Position numbers and translations under genes: made by a program
Shown: in pieces, positions 18,534 to 27,411 of the stretch
How the letters are laid out: every line of letters begins with the position of its first letter
How positions within the stretch are numbered: position 1 is the stretch's first letter
Origin: an uncultured Bacteroides sp.
GTDB taxonomy: Bacteria > Bacteroidota > Bacteroidia > Bacteroidales > Bacteroidaceae
Reading direction: 5' to 3'
DNA length: 64,000 nucleotides
Assembly (NCBI RefSeq): GCF_963675905.1
Contig: NZ_OY780936.1
Span: 124,001-188,000, forward strand
The notes under the pieces: generated by a model
Told to the model about the DNA's origin: nothing
The model's input: only the letters and a program-made list of their open reading frames with translations
Databases searched by the model: none

Positions 18534-18580
18534 TAAAGGCTGCCTTATCTACTTCTTTAGTAAGATTAGGCAGCCTTTAA
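18534..18580. terminator. Bidirectional terminator between EEP and GH43 genes
   Basis: TAAAGGCTGCC (18534-18544) pairs with GGCAGCCTTTA (18569-18579), with A/T-rich arms on both sides. It ends the GH43 cluster transcript on the - strand. Confidence 0.75.
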
Positions 18581-18597
18581 CTATATAAGAATGAATA

Positions 18598-20226
18598 TTA
18601 CTTCTCGATACGGAACCAGTCTACTTCAGCCCATCCGCCATCATTAATTACAATAGCCGGACGAGTGCAGAATGTTCCAACTTTAGCGCCTATCCATTTG
18701 CCTTCACGCGCCTGAAATTGTTTTCCTAGCTTCTGGAATTTCTTTCCATCAAGGCTATAACTGAAATCACACTTAGCTTCTTTATTGAATGTTACTTTAA
18801 GGTAAATAGTGTTATCCTTCAAAGTAACCGATTCATTAACCGCTTCTATGGTTCCTTTATCAGCTTTTTTGCATTCATTCTGTGAAAGAATCAATCCCTC
18901 TTTTGTATTCTCGAGTGAAAGAAGTGCATAATCAAGTCCCATAACTAGTAATCCGGTACGTTCTCCGAAATATTTTGGACTTGGAGCGAAGCGAAGTTTC
19001 ATCACAGCACTGAATTCATTGGAAGGAGTCTTCTGTAAAAGCAGATTAGGCACGTCCCACAGACTCTTGTATTCCTTAGTAACAGGGTAGGAGTATAGGC
19101 GTGCATAACCTTTGTCGGCAGCAAGGAATATCCATTTTGGGTTATAATTTGCATGCCATTGCCATTGTGGAGACAAAGTAAGGGTATTAAATTCATCACT
19201 TTCCTGAGGAGTGCAGATAGGATAAGTCTTGCCTACATTAGGTTTCTTGTAAGAAAGAACAGGTTCACCGCATCCGTCACTATCTTTATCAACACCGATA
19301 ACCGGCCAGTCTTTTACCCACTTCATTGGTTGCAGGTGAGTCAGTCGGCCATAAGCACCCACATCCTGAAAATTAAGGAACCAGTCTTCACCGGTGGTTG
19401 TATCTACCCAGGCTCCCTGGTGAGGGCCATTAATTTTACTCTTTCCCTGAGCCATTACCACTTTTTCTTCGTAAGGACCATAAGGATTCTTTGAACGAAG
19501 CACCAACTGCCATCCGGTAGCTACACCGCCTGCAGGAGTAAAGATATAGTAATAACCGTTTCTTTTATAAAACTTAGGACCTTCACATGTTTCGTGATGA
19601 TCGTGTCCGTCGAATACAATTCTTGATTCGGTAATAGCCTGATTTGCTTCAGCATTCAGTTCGCATACAGCCAGTACACTCTTTAATCCGGCACGGCTTC
19701 CGGCAAATGCATGAACCAGATAAACCCTGCCATCTTCATCCCACAAAGGAGTTGTATCAATAAGACCTTTCGCAGCTTTTACCAAAACAGGTTTGCTCCA
19801 GGTTCCTTTCGGGTCTTTGGCTTTAGTCATAAATACTCCCTGATCAGGATCTCCCCAGAAAATATAAAATTCATTATTGTGAAAACGGATACTTGGCGCC
19901 CAAACACGATTCCCGTGCTCCGGCTTTTCAACAGCTTCAATAGGTTCAAGAGCATAAGGAACGGCAGCATTTACAATTGTCCAGTTTACCAAATCCTTTG
20001 AATGAAGAATCTGCAAAGCCGGAATGCAATTAAAGCTGGATGCCGTCATGTAATAATCATCCCCTACACGGCAAGCGTCAGGATCGGAATAATCAGCATA
20101 AATAATTGGGTTACGATAAGTTCCATCTCCTTTGTCCGCTACCCATACTTTTGAAACATAGTTCTGCGCTGTGGCAGGTAAAGCCGTTATCAGGCATAAG
20201 CCTAAAATCGTTGTAAGCTTTTTCAT
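18598..20226 (-). CDS. Secreted GH43 glycoside hydrolase
   Basis: A 542-residue exported GH43 enzyme (beta-xylosidase/alpha-L-arabinofuranosidase type). The signal peptide ends PATAQ. The five-bladed propeller starts at GTYRNPIIYADYSDPD, whose Asp in YSDPD is the usual catalytic base. The general acid lies in ETCEGPKFY and the third carboxylate near IDTTPLWDEDG. Residues ~350-540 form a beta-sandwich of the GH43 C2/DUF1349-like kind. With GH28 and DUF4861 upstream on the same strand, removal of arabinose or xylose decorations from pectin is plausible; the exact sugar is not determined. It is last in the three-gene cluster. Confidence 0.92.
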   Translation of the reverse strand: MKKLTTILGLCLITALPATAQNYVSKVWVADKGDGTYRNPIIYADYSDPDACRVGDDYYMTASSFNCIPALQILHSKDLVNWTIVNAAVPYALEPIEAVEKPEHGNRVWAPSIRFHNNEFYIFWGDPDQGVFMTKAKDPKGTWSKPVLVKAAKGLIDTTPLWDEDGRVYLVHAFAGSRAGLKSVLAVCELNAEANQAITESRIVFDGHDHHETCEGPKFYKRNGYYYIFTPAGGVATGWQLVLRSKNPYGPYEEKVVMAQGKSKINGPHQGAWVDTTTGEDWFLNFQDVGAYGRLTHLQPMKWVKDWPVIGVDKDSDGCGEPVLSYKKPNVGKTYPICTPQESDEFNTLTLSPQWQWHANYNPKWIFLAADKGYARLYSYPVTKEYKSLWDVPNLLLQKTPSNEFSAVMKLRFAPSPKYFGERTGLLVMGLDYALLSLENTKEGLILSQNECKKADKGTIEAVNESVTLKDNTIYLKVTFNKEAKCDFSYSLDGKKFQKLGKQFQAREGKWIGAKVGTFCTRPAIVINDGGWAEVDWFRIEK

Positions 20227-20265
20227 TTAGTATTAATTTAAATTATTTTCTTTGCCGACAAAAAT

Positions 20266-20319
20266 AAAAAAATCCGAGAGAAAGCAAGTGTATTAATTGT
20301 GCAATCTCCCGGATTTTTA
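20266..20319 (-). terminator. Terminator after the DUF4861 gene
   Basis: On the - strand AAAAATCCGGGAGA pairs imperfectly with TCTCTCGGATTTTT and is followed by more T residues. It sits between DUF4861 and GH43, so GH43 may be expressed partly on its own or by read-through. Confidence 0.7.
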
Positions 20320-20335
20320 GTATAATAATTGATAC

Positions 20336-21550
20336 TTATTTAATCCTTATAGTACAAGGATGCTCAAGTTCCTTTTTCCATTCCTGAATATAGGCAAACC
20401 ATGCCTCTTTTGTTTTATAACCAAAGGTTTCTTTCATGGATGTAAATACAATATTGTAATCAATGGACTTCTTGCCTTCGGCTCCTACGGTATACAGATA
20501 ATTATCGTTATCCTTCACTTCAGCCTTTACATATTTCTGAGGAATACAAGTTGCAAGTCCAACAGTCTCCTTTGCATATTTGATTGTATCGTTTACAGGC
20601 CAGTCAGTACCCCAGCAGGCAACCAGTCCTTTATGATCTGAGAAAGATTCTGATCCTTTAATATTCTGAACTCCGGTAGAGAAAACTTCTTTTTTAAGAG
20701 GTTCATCGAACAGAATCTTCACTTCGGCATCACGGTGTCCGGCGTAGAGAATATAACGAGTAGTCATATTCAACTCAGAACCCTGGTATTTCCAGTCGTT
20801 CGCAATAACATCAACAACAGTTCTTACTGGTCCGTAAGCCAGGATACTCTCAGTGCGGTTACTAACCGGATCAATATGAGTAGCTTTTTTACCATCCCAT
20901 CCTTTTAAAGCACCCAATCCGCAGCTTCCGCCCACGCGAAGAACATCATCACCAAAACCTTTAGCCAACTGAGCATCGGTAGGGTAGAACTGAGATTCTT
21001 TAATTTCGAAACCTTTATTGAACTTTCCGTATAAATCCACAGTCTGTTTTTTATCGAAGTAAATACGATAAGCAACCAACTCAGACTCGAAAGCCGGACC
21101 ATGGTGGTGTAGCTGATTATAAAGTATTCCTCCGGGAACAGAAACAGAAGAGATAGGAACATGCTGTCCTTTCTTATCGCTTACCAACATTTCTGCATAT
21201 ACTTTAGAAGGATATGTTTTGGTAGATTTCTCCGAAGAAAGAGTAATTTTAAAAGTTCTTTTTCCTTTAGCAGGCACATCTGTTACAAAAGCAAGTTCAT
21301 CGGTTTTGCGGTCTCCGTTTAAGTCATCCAGCTGAGAAGGAATTTCTCTATTCCCAACCCAAACAGTAGCAGATTTTACTGTAAATCCGGCCTTTAAATC
21401 TTTAATTTTTAAAACAACCGGTTCGTTTTCTTTAGCTTTGCTCCATCCGTTTTCTACTTCGATGGAGATACTTTTCTCCGCTTTTTGTGCAAGTGCATTT
21501 AAAGGAAGGCAACAAATTATTGCCAAAGCTATTTTAATACTCTTTTTCAT
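20336..21550 (-). CDS. DUF4861 domain protein, pectin-locus associated
   Basis: A 404-residue exported protein with signal peptide ending NALAQ. I recognise it as a DUF4861-type protein; these occur repeatedly in Bacteroidota pectin loci beside GH28 and GH105 enzymes. Visible features are an Ig-like N-terminal part with VWVGNREIPSQLDDLNGD, then LHHHGPAFESELVAYRIYFD, which carries a histidine cluster, and a beta-rich C-terminal half resembling the supersandwich folds of carbohydrate-active enzymes. The His/Glu cluster could be catalytic, but no activity is assigned here. It lies 76 bases downstream of GH28 and probably shares its promoter. Confidence 0.8.
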   Translation of the reverse strand: MKKSIKIALAIICCLPLNALAQKAEKSISIEVENGWSKAKENEPVVLKIKDLKAGFTVKSATVWVGNREIPSQLDDLNGDRKTDELAFVTDVPAKGKRTFKITLSSEKSTKTYPSKVYAEMLVSDKKGQHVPISSVSVPGGILYNQLHHHGPAFESELVAYRIYFDKKQTVDLYGKFNKGFEIKESQFYPTDAQLAKGFGDDVLRVGGSCGLGALKGWDGKKATHIDPVSNRTESILAYGPVRTVVDVIANDWKYQGSELNMTTRYILYAGHRDAEVKILFDEPLKKEVFSTGVQNIKGSESFSDHKGLVACWGTDWPVNDTIKYAKETVGLATCIPQKYVKAEVKDNDNYLYTVGAEGKKSIDYNIVFTSMKETFGYKTKEAWFAYIQEWKKELEHPCTIRIK

Positions 21551-21626
21551 GATTAATAAAATTCAGTTAATAACAATGCAAATGTATAATAAATGCAATG
21601 ACTTTCCCTGTCCTTTTTGATTGAAA

Positions 21627-23240
21627 TCATTTAAATATTACTGTTTTGCCCTTTTCGTCTACTTCTTTAAAAAGAATACCGTCCACCTTAATATTGTTTG
21701 CATTCTTTATAGACAAGCTGTTTCCTGTTGGAGAAGTAATTTTAATGTTTTCCATAACTACTCCATCCGCCTGACTAACAACTGCGCCTTCCTGTGCATC
21801 GGATATGATTACGTTTTTAACCGTAACATTCTGAATCTTCATTTCAGGCAGACCGTTGAAGAACATTGCTCTTCCTGATTTTTTGCAGAAAACGTTGGAA
21901 ATATGAATATCTTTAAACGTAGGAGTTTCTACCGTTACAGGAGGTATTGTAGTTGAAAGATTTTCTTTGGTATCCTCTTCCGTTACTTCATCGGGAGCTT
22001 TTCCTCCATAGAATAAATCGAATAAAAGAGGCTCGTTAGGTATGTTAATCATGTTTATATGGTCAATATAGATACCTTCAACAACTCCGCCTCGTCCGCG
22101 AGTACTCTTAAAACGTAAACCAACATCGGTACCAACGAAAGAACAATTAGAAACATATATGTTCTTTACTCCGCCGGACATTTCACTACCCACTACAAAT
22201 CCGCCGTGACCGTGAAGTACCAGATTGTTTTTTACTATCACATTCTGACAAGGTTCGCCTCTTCTGCGTCCGTCTTCATCTTTACCCGATTTAATACAGA
22301 TGGCATCATCTCCGGCGTCAAAGGTACTGTTTATAATAAGAGCGTTTTTGCATGATTCCAAATCAAGGGCATCTCCGTTCTGTGAATACCATGGGTTAGA
22401 TACATTAACCTTATTGATTGTGATGTTTTCGCAAGAAAGCGGGTGAAGACACCAGCTTGGAGAATTCTTGAAAGTTACACCTTCCAGAAGTACATTCTTG
22501 CATTTAACAATACTAACCATTACCGGACGAAGCCATTCTCTGATGCTTTCCCATTCAGCATCAGTATTAATACCTGTAGGGTTGTTAAAGTTCTCAGTAG
22601 ACGAAGCACCTTTAAAAGACTTCTCGGTTGGGTACCAAATTTTCTTATCAGAACTTAATACACCTCCCGATTTAATGAGGTTTTTCCACTGAGCTTCGGT
22701 CATTTTATCTTTCTTTACCGGACGCCATGCATCACCCGAACCATCAAAGATACCTTTTCCTGTAATTGCAATATTAGTAGCATTGCGAGCTGAAATAGGA
22801 GACTGGCAACGGCGAGTCTCGAGTCCTTCGAATGAAGTCTTTATAACAGGATAAGCATTATAATCATCAGTGAAAACAACTAAAGCGTTTTGTGCTGCGT
22901 ACAAGTTTACGTTACTCAATAATTCAATAGGGCCGGTCAACCATAATCCCGAAGGTATAACAACTGTTCCCCCTCCTTTGGCATTTACCTTTTTAATGGC
23001 ATCGTTAATTGCTTTTGTATTGAGGAATATTCCATCTCCTTTTGCACCAAAATCAAGAATGTTTGCCTTGTAAACTGGGAAAGAGGGTTGCACAACCTTT
23101 GGCATTTTAAATGGTACCCCATTATAAATAGCAGGATCAATATTGCTTCCTTTCGAAACTGCTAATGAATTGGTACTGTATAATAGAGATAGTGCGCATG
23201 CTACTGGTAGCACAATGTACTTTTTTATAAAACTGTTCAT
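21627..23240 (-). CDS. Secreted GH28 polygalacturonase
   Basis: A 537-residue exported beta-helix hydrolase that cleaves galacturonan or rhamnogalacturonan. The GH28 signature blocks are intact: QNGDALDLES near residue 286, AGDDAICIKSG near 308 (paired catalytic Asp), GHGGFVVGSEMSGG near 343 and the substrate-binding LRFKSTRGRGG near 376. The N-terminal YKANILDFGAKGDG region starts the helix. It is the first gene of a - strand cluster with DUF4861 and GH43. A 17-bp inverted repeat lies about 60 bases upstream of its start, in the leader. Confidence 0.95.
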   Translation of the reverse strand: MNSFIKKYIVLPVACALSLLYSTNSLAVSKGSNIDPAIYNGVPFKMPKVVQPSFPVYKANILDFGAKGDGIFLNTKAINDAIKKVNAKGGGTVVIPSGLWLTGPIELLSNVNLYAAQNALVVFTDDYNAYPVIKTSFEGLETRRCQSPISARNATNIAITGKGIFDGSGDAWRPVKKDKMTEAQWKNLIKSGGVLSSDKKIWYPTEKSFKGASSTENFNNPTGINTDAEWESIREWLRPVMVSIVKCKNVLLEGVTFKNSPSWCLHPLSCENITINKVNVSNPWYSQNGDALDLESCKNALIINSTFDAGDDAICIKSGKDEDGRRRGEPCQNVIVKNNLVLHGHGGFVVGSEMSGGVKNIYVSNCSFVGTDVGLRFKSTRGRGGVVEGIYIDHINMINIPNEPLLFDLFYGGKAPDEVTEEDTKENLSTTIPPVTVETPTFKDIHISNVFCKKSGRAMFFNGLPEMKIQNVTVKNVIISDAQEGAVVSQADGVVMENIKITSPTGNSLSIKNANNIKVDGILFKEVDEKGKTVIFK

Positions 23241-23298
23241 TCTGTACTTTTACTTTAATATTATAATCTATTTATTTGAAAACTTGTTAAACACTAAA

Positions 23299-23350
23299 TA
23301 TTATTTCTTCCACAAACTATTCTCACGGACGGCTTGTGAAAGAAATAATA
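23299..23350. promoter_or_regulatory. 17-bp inverted repeat upstream of the GH28 cluster
   Basis: TATTATTTCTTCCACAA (23299-23315) and TTGTGAAAGAAATAATA (23334-23350) match at 16 of 17 positions around an 18-base centre. It could be a dimeric regulator site for the hybrid sensor or a leader RNA hairpin. The 338-base gap to fabI otherwise shows only the fabI promoter. Confidence 0.6.
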
Positions 23351-23516
23351 AAAACAATTCTAATAATCTAATCTAACCTTAAATAATTATTTTGAAAAAA
23401 CTTATTGTCTATTTTGCAAATATAGGTTTGATACTGAAAATCAATGTGTACATTTTGTTAGTTTAGGTGTATTTTTTGTTGATTTACACTATAGAAATGC
23501 AAAACTTGGCAACTCT

Positions 23517-23549
23517 TTTGTTCAGTTCGAATAAATGTTTATATCTTTG
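23517..23549 (+). promoter_or_regulatory. fabI promoter (TTTG-N21-TATCTTTG)
   Basis: Both Bacteroides sigma elements are present: -33 TTTG at 23517-23520 and -7 TATCTTTG at 23542-23549, 21 bases apart. The fabI ATG is 30 bases downstream. Confidence 0.85.
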
Positions 23550-23578
23550 CGCCATATTTAAACTAATAAGAACTAGGT

Positions 23579-24436
23579 ATGAGTTACAACTTATTAAAAG
23601 GTAAAAGAGGTATAATTTTTGGTGCACTTAATGAACAGTCAATTGCTTGGAAAGTAGCAGAACTGGCTGTAGAAGAAGGTGCAACCATTACATTATCAAA
23701 CACACCGGTAGCTGTGCGCATGGGTGAAATTTCAGCATTGTCTGATAAACTTAACTGTGAAGTTATTCCAGCAGATGCAACCAGCGTTGAAGATTTAGAA
23801 GTGGTTTTCCAACGTTCAATGGAAATTTTAGGTGGAAAAATCGACTTTGTACTACATTCTATAGGAATGTCTCCAAATGTTCGTAAAAAGAATACATACG
23901 ATAATTTGGATTATAATATGTTAGGTAAAACATTGGATATTTCAGCGATATCATTCCATAAAATGTTGCAGGTTGCAAAGAAAATGAATGCTATAGCTGA
24001 TTATGGTTCTGTTGTTGCATTATCATATATCGCTGCACAACGTACATTCTTTGGATATAATGACATGGCCGATGCAAAATCATTGCTTGAGTCAATCTGT
24101 CGTAGTTTTGGATATATATATGGTAGAGAACATAATGTTCGTATTAACACTATTTCTCAGTCTCCAACTATGACTACTGCAGGTTCGGGAGTAAAAGGTA
24201 TGGATAAGTTAATGGACTTCTCAGACCGTATGTCTCCACTTGGTAATGCCGATGCTGATGAATGTGCTAACTATTGTATCACAATGTTCTCTGATTTAAC
24301 TCGTAAGGTTACAATGCAGACTTTGTTCCACGATGGAGGATTCTCTAGCATGGGAATGAGTCTTCGTGCAATGGTTCAGTACGAGAAGAGTTTCGAGGAG
24401 TACTGTGATGAAAACGGAAATATAATCTACGGATAA
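23579..24436 (+). CDS. fabI: Enoyl-[acyl-carrier-protein] reductase (NADH)
   Basis: Last reductive step of each fatty-acid elongation cycle in the cytoplasm. It is a 285-residue short-chain dehydrogenase-like protein. The N-terminal KGKRGIIFGALNEQSIAWKVA is the FabI-type nucleotide-binding loop; HSIGMSP and SYIAAQRTFFGYNDMADAK carry the FabI Tyr-X6-Lys-type active-site arrangement (Y...MADAK). SQSPTMTTAGSGV is the mobile substrate loop. It has its own promoter and a perfect hairpin just after the stop, so it is probably monocistronic with some read-through into the next gene. Confidence 0.96.
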   Translation: MSYNLLKGKRGIIFGALNEQSIAWKVAELAVEEGATITLSNTPVAVRMGEISALSDKLNCEVIPADATSVEDLEVVFQRSMEILGGKIDFVLHSIGMSPNVRKKNTYDNLDYNMLGKTLDISAISFHKMLQVAKKMNAIADYGSVVALSYIAAQRTFFGYNDMADAKSLLESICRSFGYIYGREHNVRINTISQSPTMTTAGSGVKGMDKLMDFSDRMSPLGNADADECANYCITMFSDLTRKVTMQTLFHDGGFSSMGMSLRAMVQYEKSFEEYCDENGNIIYG

Positions 24437-24442
24437 ATAAAA

Positions 24443-24478
24443 AATGAGCAGTGAAAAAGCTATTTTTCACTGCTCATT
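24443..24478 (+). terminator. Hairpin after fabI
   Basis: AATGAGCAGTGAAAAA pairs with TTTTTCACTGCTCATT around a very short loop. It lacks a long T-tract outside the stem, so it may be an attenuator or an mRNA stabiliser ahead of the GldB-like gene. Confidence 0.6.
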
Positions 24479-24494
24479 GCTAAATAATTTAGTA

Positions 24495-25493
24495 ATGAGA
24501 AAATTTTTATTCTTCTTTCTTGTTTGCCTGGTCTTTTTTTCCTGCAAATTTGTAGCAGATAAAAAAGATAGCGATGCTGTTGATGAAAGAATAGAAATAG
24601 CTCGTTATGATAAACTACTGAATGAGTATGTAGAATTCAACAGTTTTTCTGCTCTTCAGAAAATGAATACAGAATATCTTCTGGCTACAAAGTATCTTAT
24701 AGAAGATGTTTTGAGGCTTGGACAAGTTAATGATGATAAAATTAACGAGAAGTTAAAGGTCTTTTATTCTGATTCAACTTTACGTAAACTAACGGCTGAT
24801 GCACTTGCAAAGTATAGCAATATGAGTTGGTTAGAAAAGAAATTCACCAAAGGATTCCAAAGATTAAAAAAAGAAGTTCCTTCGCTCAAGATTCCCCATA
24901 TTTATTCTCAGATATCTGCTCTCAACGAATCGGTTGTTGTGGGAGATAGCATTTTAGGCTTTAGCATTGATAAATATATGGGAGAAGATTATCCTTTATA
25001 TAAACGTTTCTTTTACGATTATCAAAGAAAGAGCATGAAGCCGGAGAGAATTTTGCCGGACTGTTTCAATTTTTATCTGTTAAGTGAATATCCTTATCCA
25101 GAAGATAGAGGTCGTTTAATAGACAGAATGCTTCACAGAGGTAAATTGGAATATATTGTTTCTGAAATTCTTAATTATAAAACTTTTGGAGAAGAGCTAG
25201 GTTATACCAAAGAAGAAGAAGAGTGGTGTGAATATAACCGGTTTAAGATATGGGAGTACATGATGCAGAACGGACACCTTTATAGTACGGATCCAATGGT
25301 TCAGCGTAAATACTTGAAACCGGCACCTAATACAGCGTTTTTTGGCGATCAGTCTCCAATGATGGTTGGCGTTTGGATGGGAATGCAGATTGTAGAATCT
25401 TACATGAAAAATCATAAAGAGGCTACCATAAAGGATTTATTGGAAATGACCGACTACTCCAAAATGCTTGCTGGAGCAAGATTTAACCCGTAA
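24495..25493 (+). CDS. GldB-like lipoprotein
   Basis: A 332-residue predicted lipoprotein (lipobox LVFFSC) that I recognise as related to gliding-motility protein GldB of Bacteroidota. Supporting features are the IEIARYD start after the lipobox, the ISALNESVVVGDSILGFSIDKYMGEDYPLY region, and a C-terminal PNTAFFGDQSPMMVGVWMGMQIVESYMK block. GldB is needed for T9SS function in flavobacteria, but homologues persist in non-gliding Bacteroides, where the role is unclear. It follows fabI and is closely followed by the methyltransferase gene (12-base gap). The ATG at 24444 falls inside the fabI hairpin and is not used here. Confidence 0.75.
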   Translation: MRKFLFFFLVCLVFFSCKFVADKKDSDAVDERIEIARYDKLLNEYVEFNSFSALQKMNTEYLLATKYLIEDVLRLGQVNDDKINEKLKVFYSDSTLRKLTADALAKYSNMSWLEKKFTKGFQRLKKEVPSLKIPHIYSQISALNESVVVGDSILGFSIDKYMGEDYPLYKRFFYDYQRKSMKPERILPDCFNFYLLSEYPYPEDRGRLIDRMLHRGKLEYIVSEILNYKTFGEELGYTKEEEEWCEYNRFKIWEYMMQNGHLYSTDPMVQRKYLKPAPNTAFFGDQSPMMVGVWMGMQIVESYMKNHKEATIKDLLEMTDYSKMLAGARFNP

Positions 25494-25505
25494 TATAAAA
25501 TAATA

Positions 25506-26210
25506 ATGGAAGTTGCATTATATCTTTTGCCCGTTACTTTGGGTGAAACACCTATTGAGTCAGTATTACCACCTTATAATAAAGAAATAATTCTTCAGAT
25601 AAAGCATTTTATTGTCGAAGATATACGTTCTGCTCGTCGTTTTCTTAAGAAAGTAGATAAAGAGATTGATATTGATACTCTAACTTTCTATCCTTTGAAC
25701 AAGCATACATCTGCTGAAGAAATTTCAGGTTATCTGAAACCATTAATTGCCGGTTCCCCAATGGGAGTGATATCCGAAGCCGGATGTCCTGCTGTTGCCG
25801 ATCCCGGAGCTGATGTTGTGGCTATGGCTCAGCGAAAGAATCTTAAAGTTGTTCCATTAGTTGGTCCATCATCAATTATCCTTTCTGTAATGGCTTCTGG
25901 TTTCAACGGACAAAGTTTTGCTTTTCATGGCTATTTACCAATTGATCCTTCTGAAAGAGTGAAGACTATAAAACATCTGGAATCGCGTATCTATTCAGAG
26001 AATCAAACGCAGTTGTTTATTGAAACTCCATATAGAAATAACAAGATGGCAGAAGATATATTACACAATTGCCGTCCTCAGACTAAGTTATGTATCGCAG
26101 CAGATATTACATGCGAAGGAGAATTCATAAAAACGAAAACAGTAAAAGAGTGGCAGGGAAAACTTCCTGATCTGACAAAGATTCCTTGTATATTCTTGTT
26201 GTATAAATAA
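25506..26210 (+). CDS. RsmI/YraL-like SAM-dependent methyltransferase
   Basis: A 234-residue tetrapyrrole-methylase-fold protein of the RsmI type. RsmI itself 2'-O-methylates C1402 of 16S rRNA. Family blocks seen: GVISEAGCPAVADPGADVV, VVPLVGPSSIILSVMASGFNGQSFAFHGYLP and the QLFIETPYRNNKM motif. It is shorter than classic RsmI (about 280 residues) and its N-terminus (VALYLLPVTLGETPIESVLP) matches the shorter Bacteroidota variant. The target of this variant is not certain. It is co-directional with the GldB-like gene and convergent with the membrane protein gene 16 bases away. Confidence 0.85.
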   Translation: MEVALYLLPVTLGETPIESVLPPYNKEIILQIKHFIVEDIRSARRFLKKVDKEIDIDTLTFYPLNKHTSAEEISGYLKPLIAGSPMGVISEAGCPAVADPGADVVAMAQRKNLKVVPLVGPSSIILSVMASGFNGQSFAFHGYLPIDPSERVKTIKHLESRIYSENQTQLFIETPYRNNKMAEDILHNCRPQTKLCIAADITCEGEFIKTKTVKEWQGKLPDLTKIPCIFLLYK

Positions 26211-26226
26211 GTAAGATACCTGGTAT

Positions 26227-27360
26227 TTAATTTATTTTCTTGTATTCTTCGCTTATGAGTGCGGCTTCTTTTAATTGGTCGTACTCTTTTTCAAAACATT
26301 CTCCGAAGAAGTTTTTATCAAGGTTTGTTTCAATTTGCTGGAAAGTCCATAATTTTCCATCTCTGAATTTGGGAGAACAAAGCAATTTATCATTCTCAAT
26401 GTAAAGAATGTATAGATAAATAAGACGATTGGTCTCTTCTGTTTTAAACCGATATTTAATGCTGAATCTATGTTCCAGTTTATCTTCATTAGGAAAAACT
26501 CTTCTCATAGTACGATTCAATCCCTCTTCCAGGCTTTCTTCGTATCGTAAGTAGCTTTCCATGGGAAGATCAATCTTATCAGGATTGAAATTGGCATTTT
26601 CAGATCTTCTGCTAAGAAATAATAGTCCGTTAGATATAACAGCAATTCGGATAACCGGATTGATATACATGTTCTTATAATAATGTTTTTCGAAACTATA
26701 TTTCTTGTCTACAACTTCACCTTTTTCGTTTAATATAGGAATCTTTTCAATTTTTGATGATAAAGAAAGAAGAAGTGTAAGACCTATCTGACTAATAATG
26801 ATTGCAATGAAAAGAATTGCAGGAGGTAGTATATGAAGCAGAATTAAATCTGTTATTTTTCCTAACGGTGATGCAAAGATTATAATCAGAGATGTTATAA
26901 TGAAATGAGGAATACATAAAACTTGTATCACTCTGGAATAGATTGCTCCGGAATCAATGCTATACATTAAGTCTTTATCATAATGAGAACTGTTTTTCTT
27001 AAGAAACAATTTCTTTATTTTTCTTTTTTCGTAAAGTATAACAGAAGCAATAATTATTATTCCAATCTCAATATAAAAAGGTAACATCCCTTGAGGTATG
27101 TTCAGCGAGGGTGCAAAAGTAGATGTACCCATAAACAGAAGCAATAATGTGGACGCTGATAAGAGTAAAAGACTGCCTCCCCGTCCTATTAAGAAGTATA
27201 CAAGTAGTGAAAAAAACAATCCTACAGCGGTACTAACGTAGATAGCCGTTGAAGCTGAAATAAATTCACTAAGAATCATGCATAATATGATAGGCAACAC
27301 TCCAATAGTCCCATTAATAATAAGTAATTTGGACGTGTTTTTAATATAATTTCTTATCAT
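26227..27360 (-). CDS. Multipass membrane protein with degenerate Nudix-like C-terminus
   Basis: A 377-residue protein with about six hydrophobic segments in residues ~10-200 (pairs near 10-60, 62-110 and 150-200), then a soluble C-terminal part from ~215. That part reads INPVIRIAVISNGLLFLSRRS, like the first strands of a Nudix domain, then a helix LPMESYLRYEESLEEGLNR. The E-x7-R spacing of the Nudix box is kept, but the catalytic Glu pair is replaced by Arg and Val. Hydrolysis is therefore unlikely; nucleotide sensing is possible. No named family is recognised. It is the third gene of a DPP IV-lipA-membrane protein run. Confidence 0.7.
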   Translation of the reverse strand: MIRNYIKNTSKLLIINGTIGVLPIILCMILSEFISASTAIYVSTAVGLFFSLLVYFLIGRGGSLLLLSASTLLLLFMGTSTFAPSLNIPQGMLPFYIEIGIIIIASVILYEKRKIKKLFLKKNSSHYDKDLMYSIDSGAIYSRVIQVLCIPHFIITSLIIIFASPLGKITDLILLHILPPAILFIAIIISQIGLTLLLSLSSKIEKIPILNEKGEVVDKKYSFEKHYYKNMYINPVIRIAVISNGLLFLSRRSENANFNPDKIDLPMESYLRYEESLEEGLNRTMRRVFPNEDKLEHRFSIKYRFKTEETNRLIYLYILYIENDKLLCSPKFRDGKLWTFQQIETNLDKNFFGECFEKEYDQLKEAALISEEYKKIN

Positions 27361-27411
27361 ATACTTCCTTCTATTATATATTCAAGAACAAATATTCTGT
27401 ATAATAGGTTC

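Noticed and set aside
24495-25493. Evidence for gliding motility
   Set aside because: A single GldB-like lipoprotein is not enough. No other gld or spr gene is in the window, and non-gliding Bacteroides keep this homologue.
26227-27360. Active Nudix hydrolase
   Set aside because: The catalytic Glu pair and box Gly are missing, so only a degenerate similarity is claimed.
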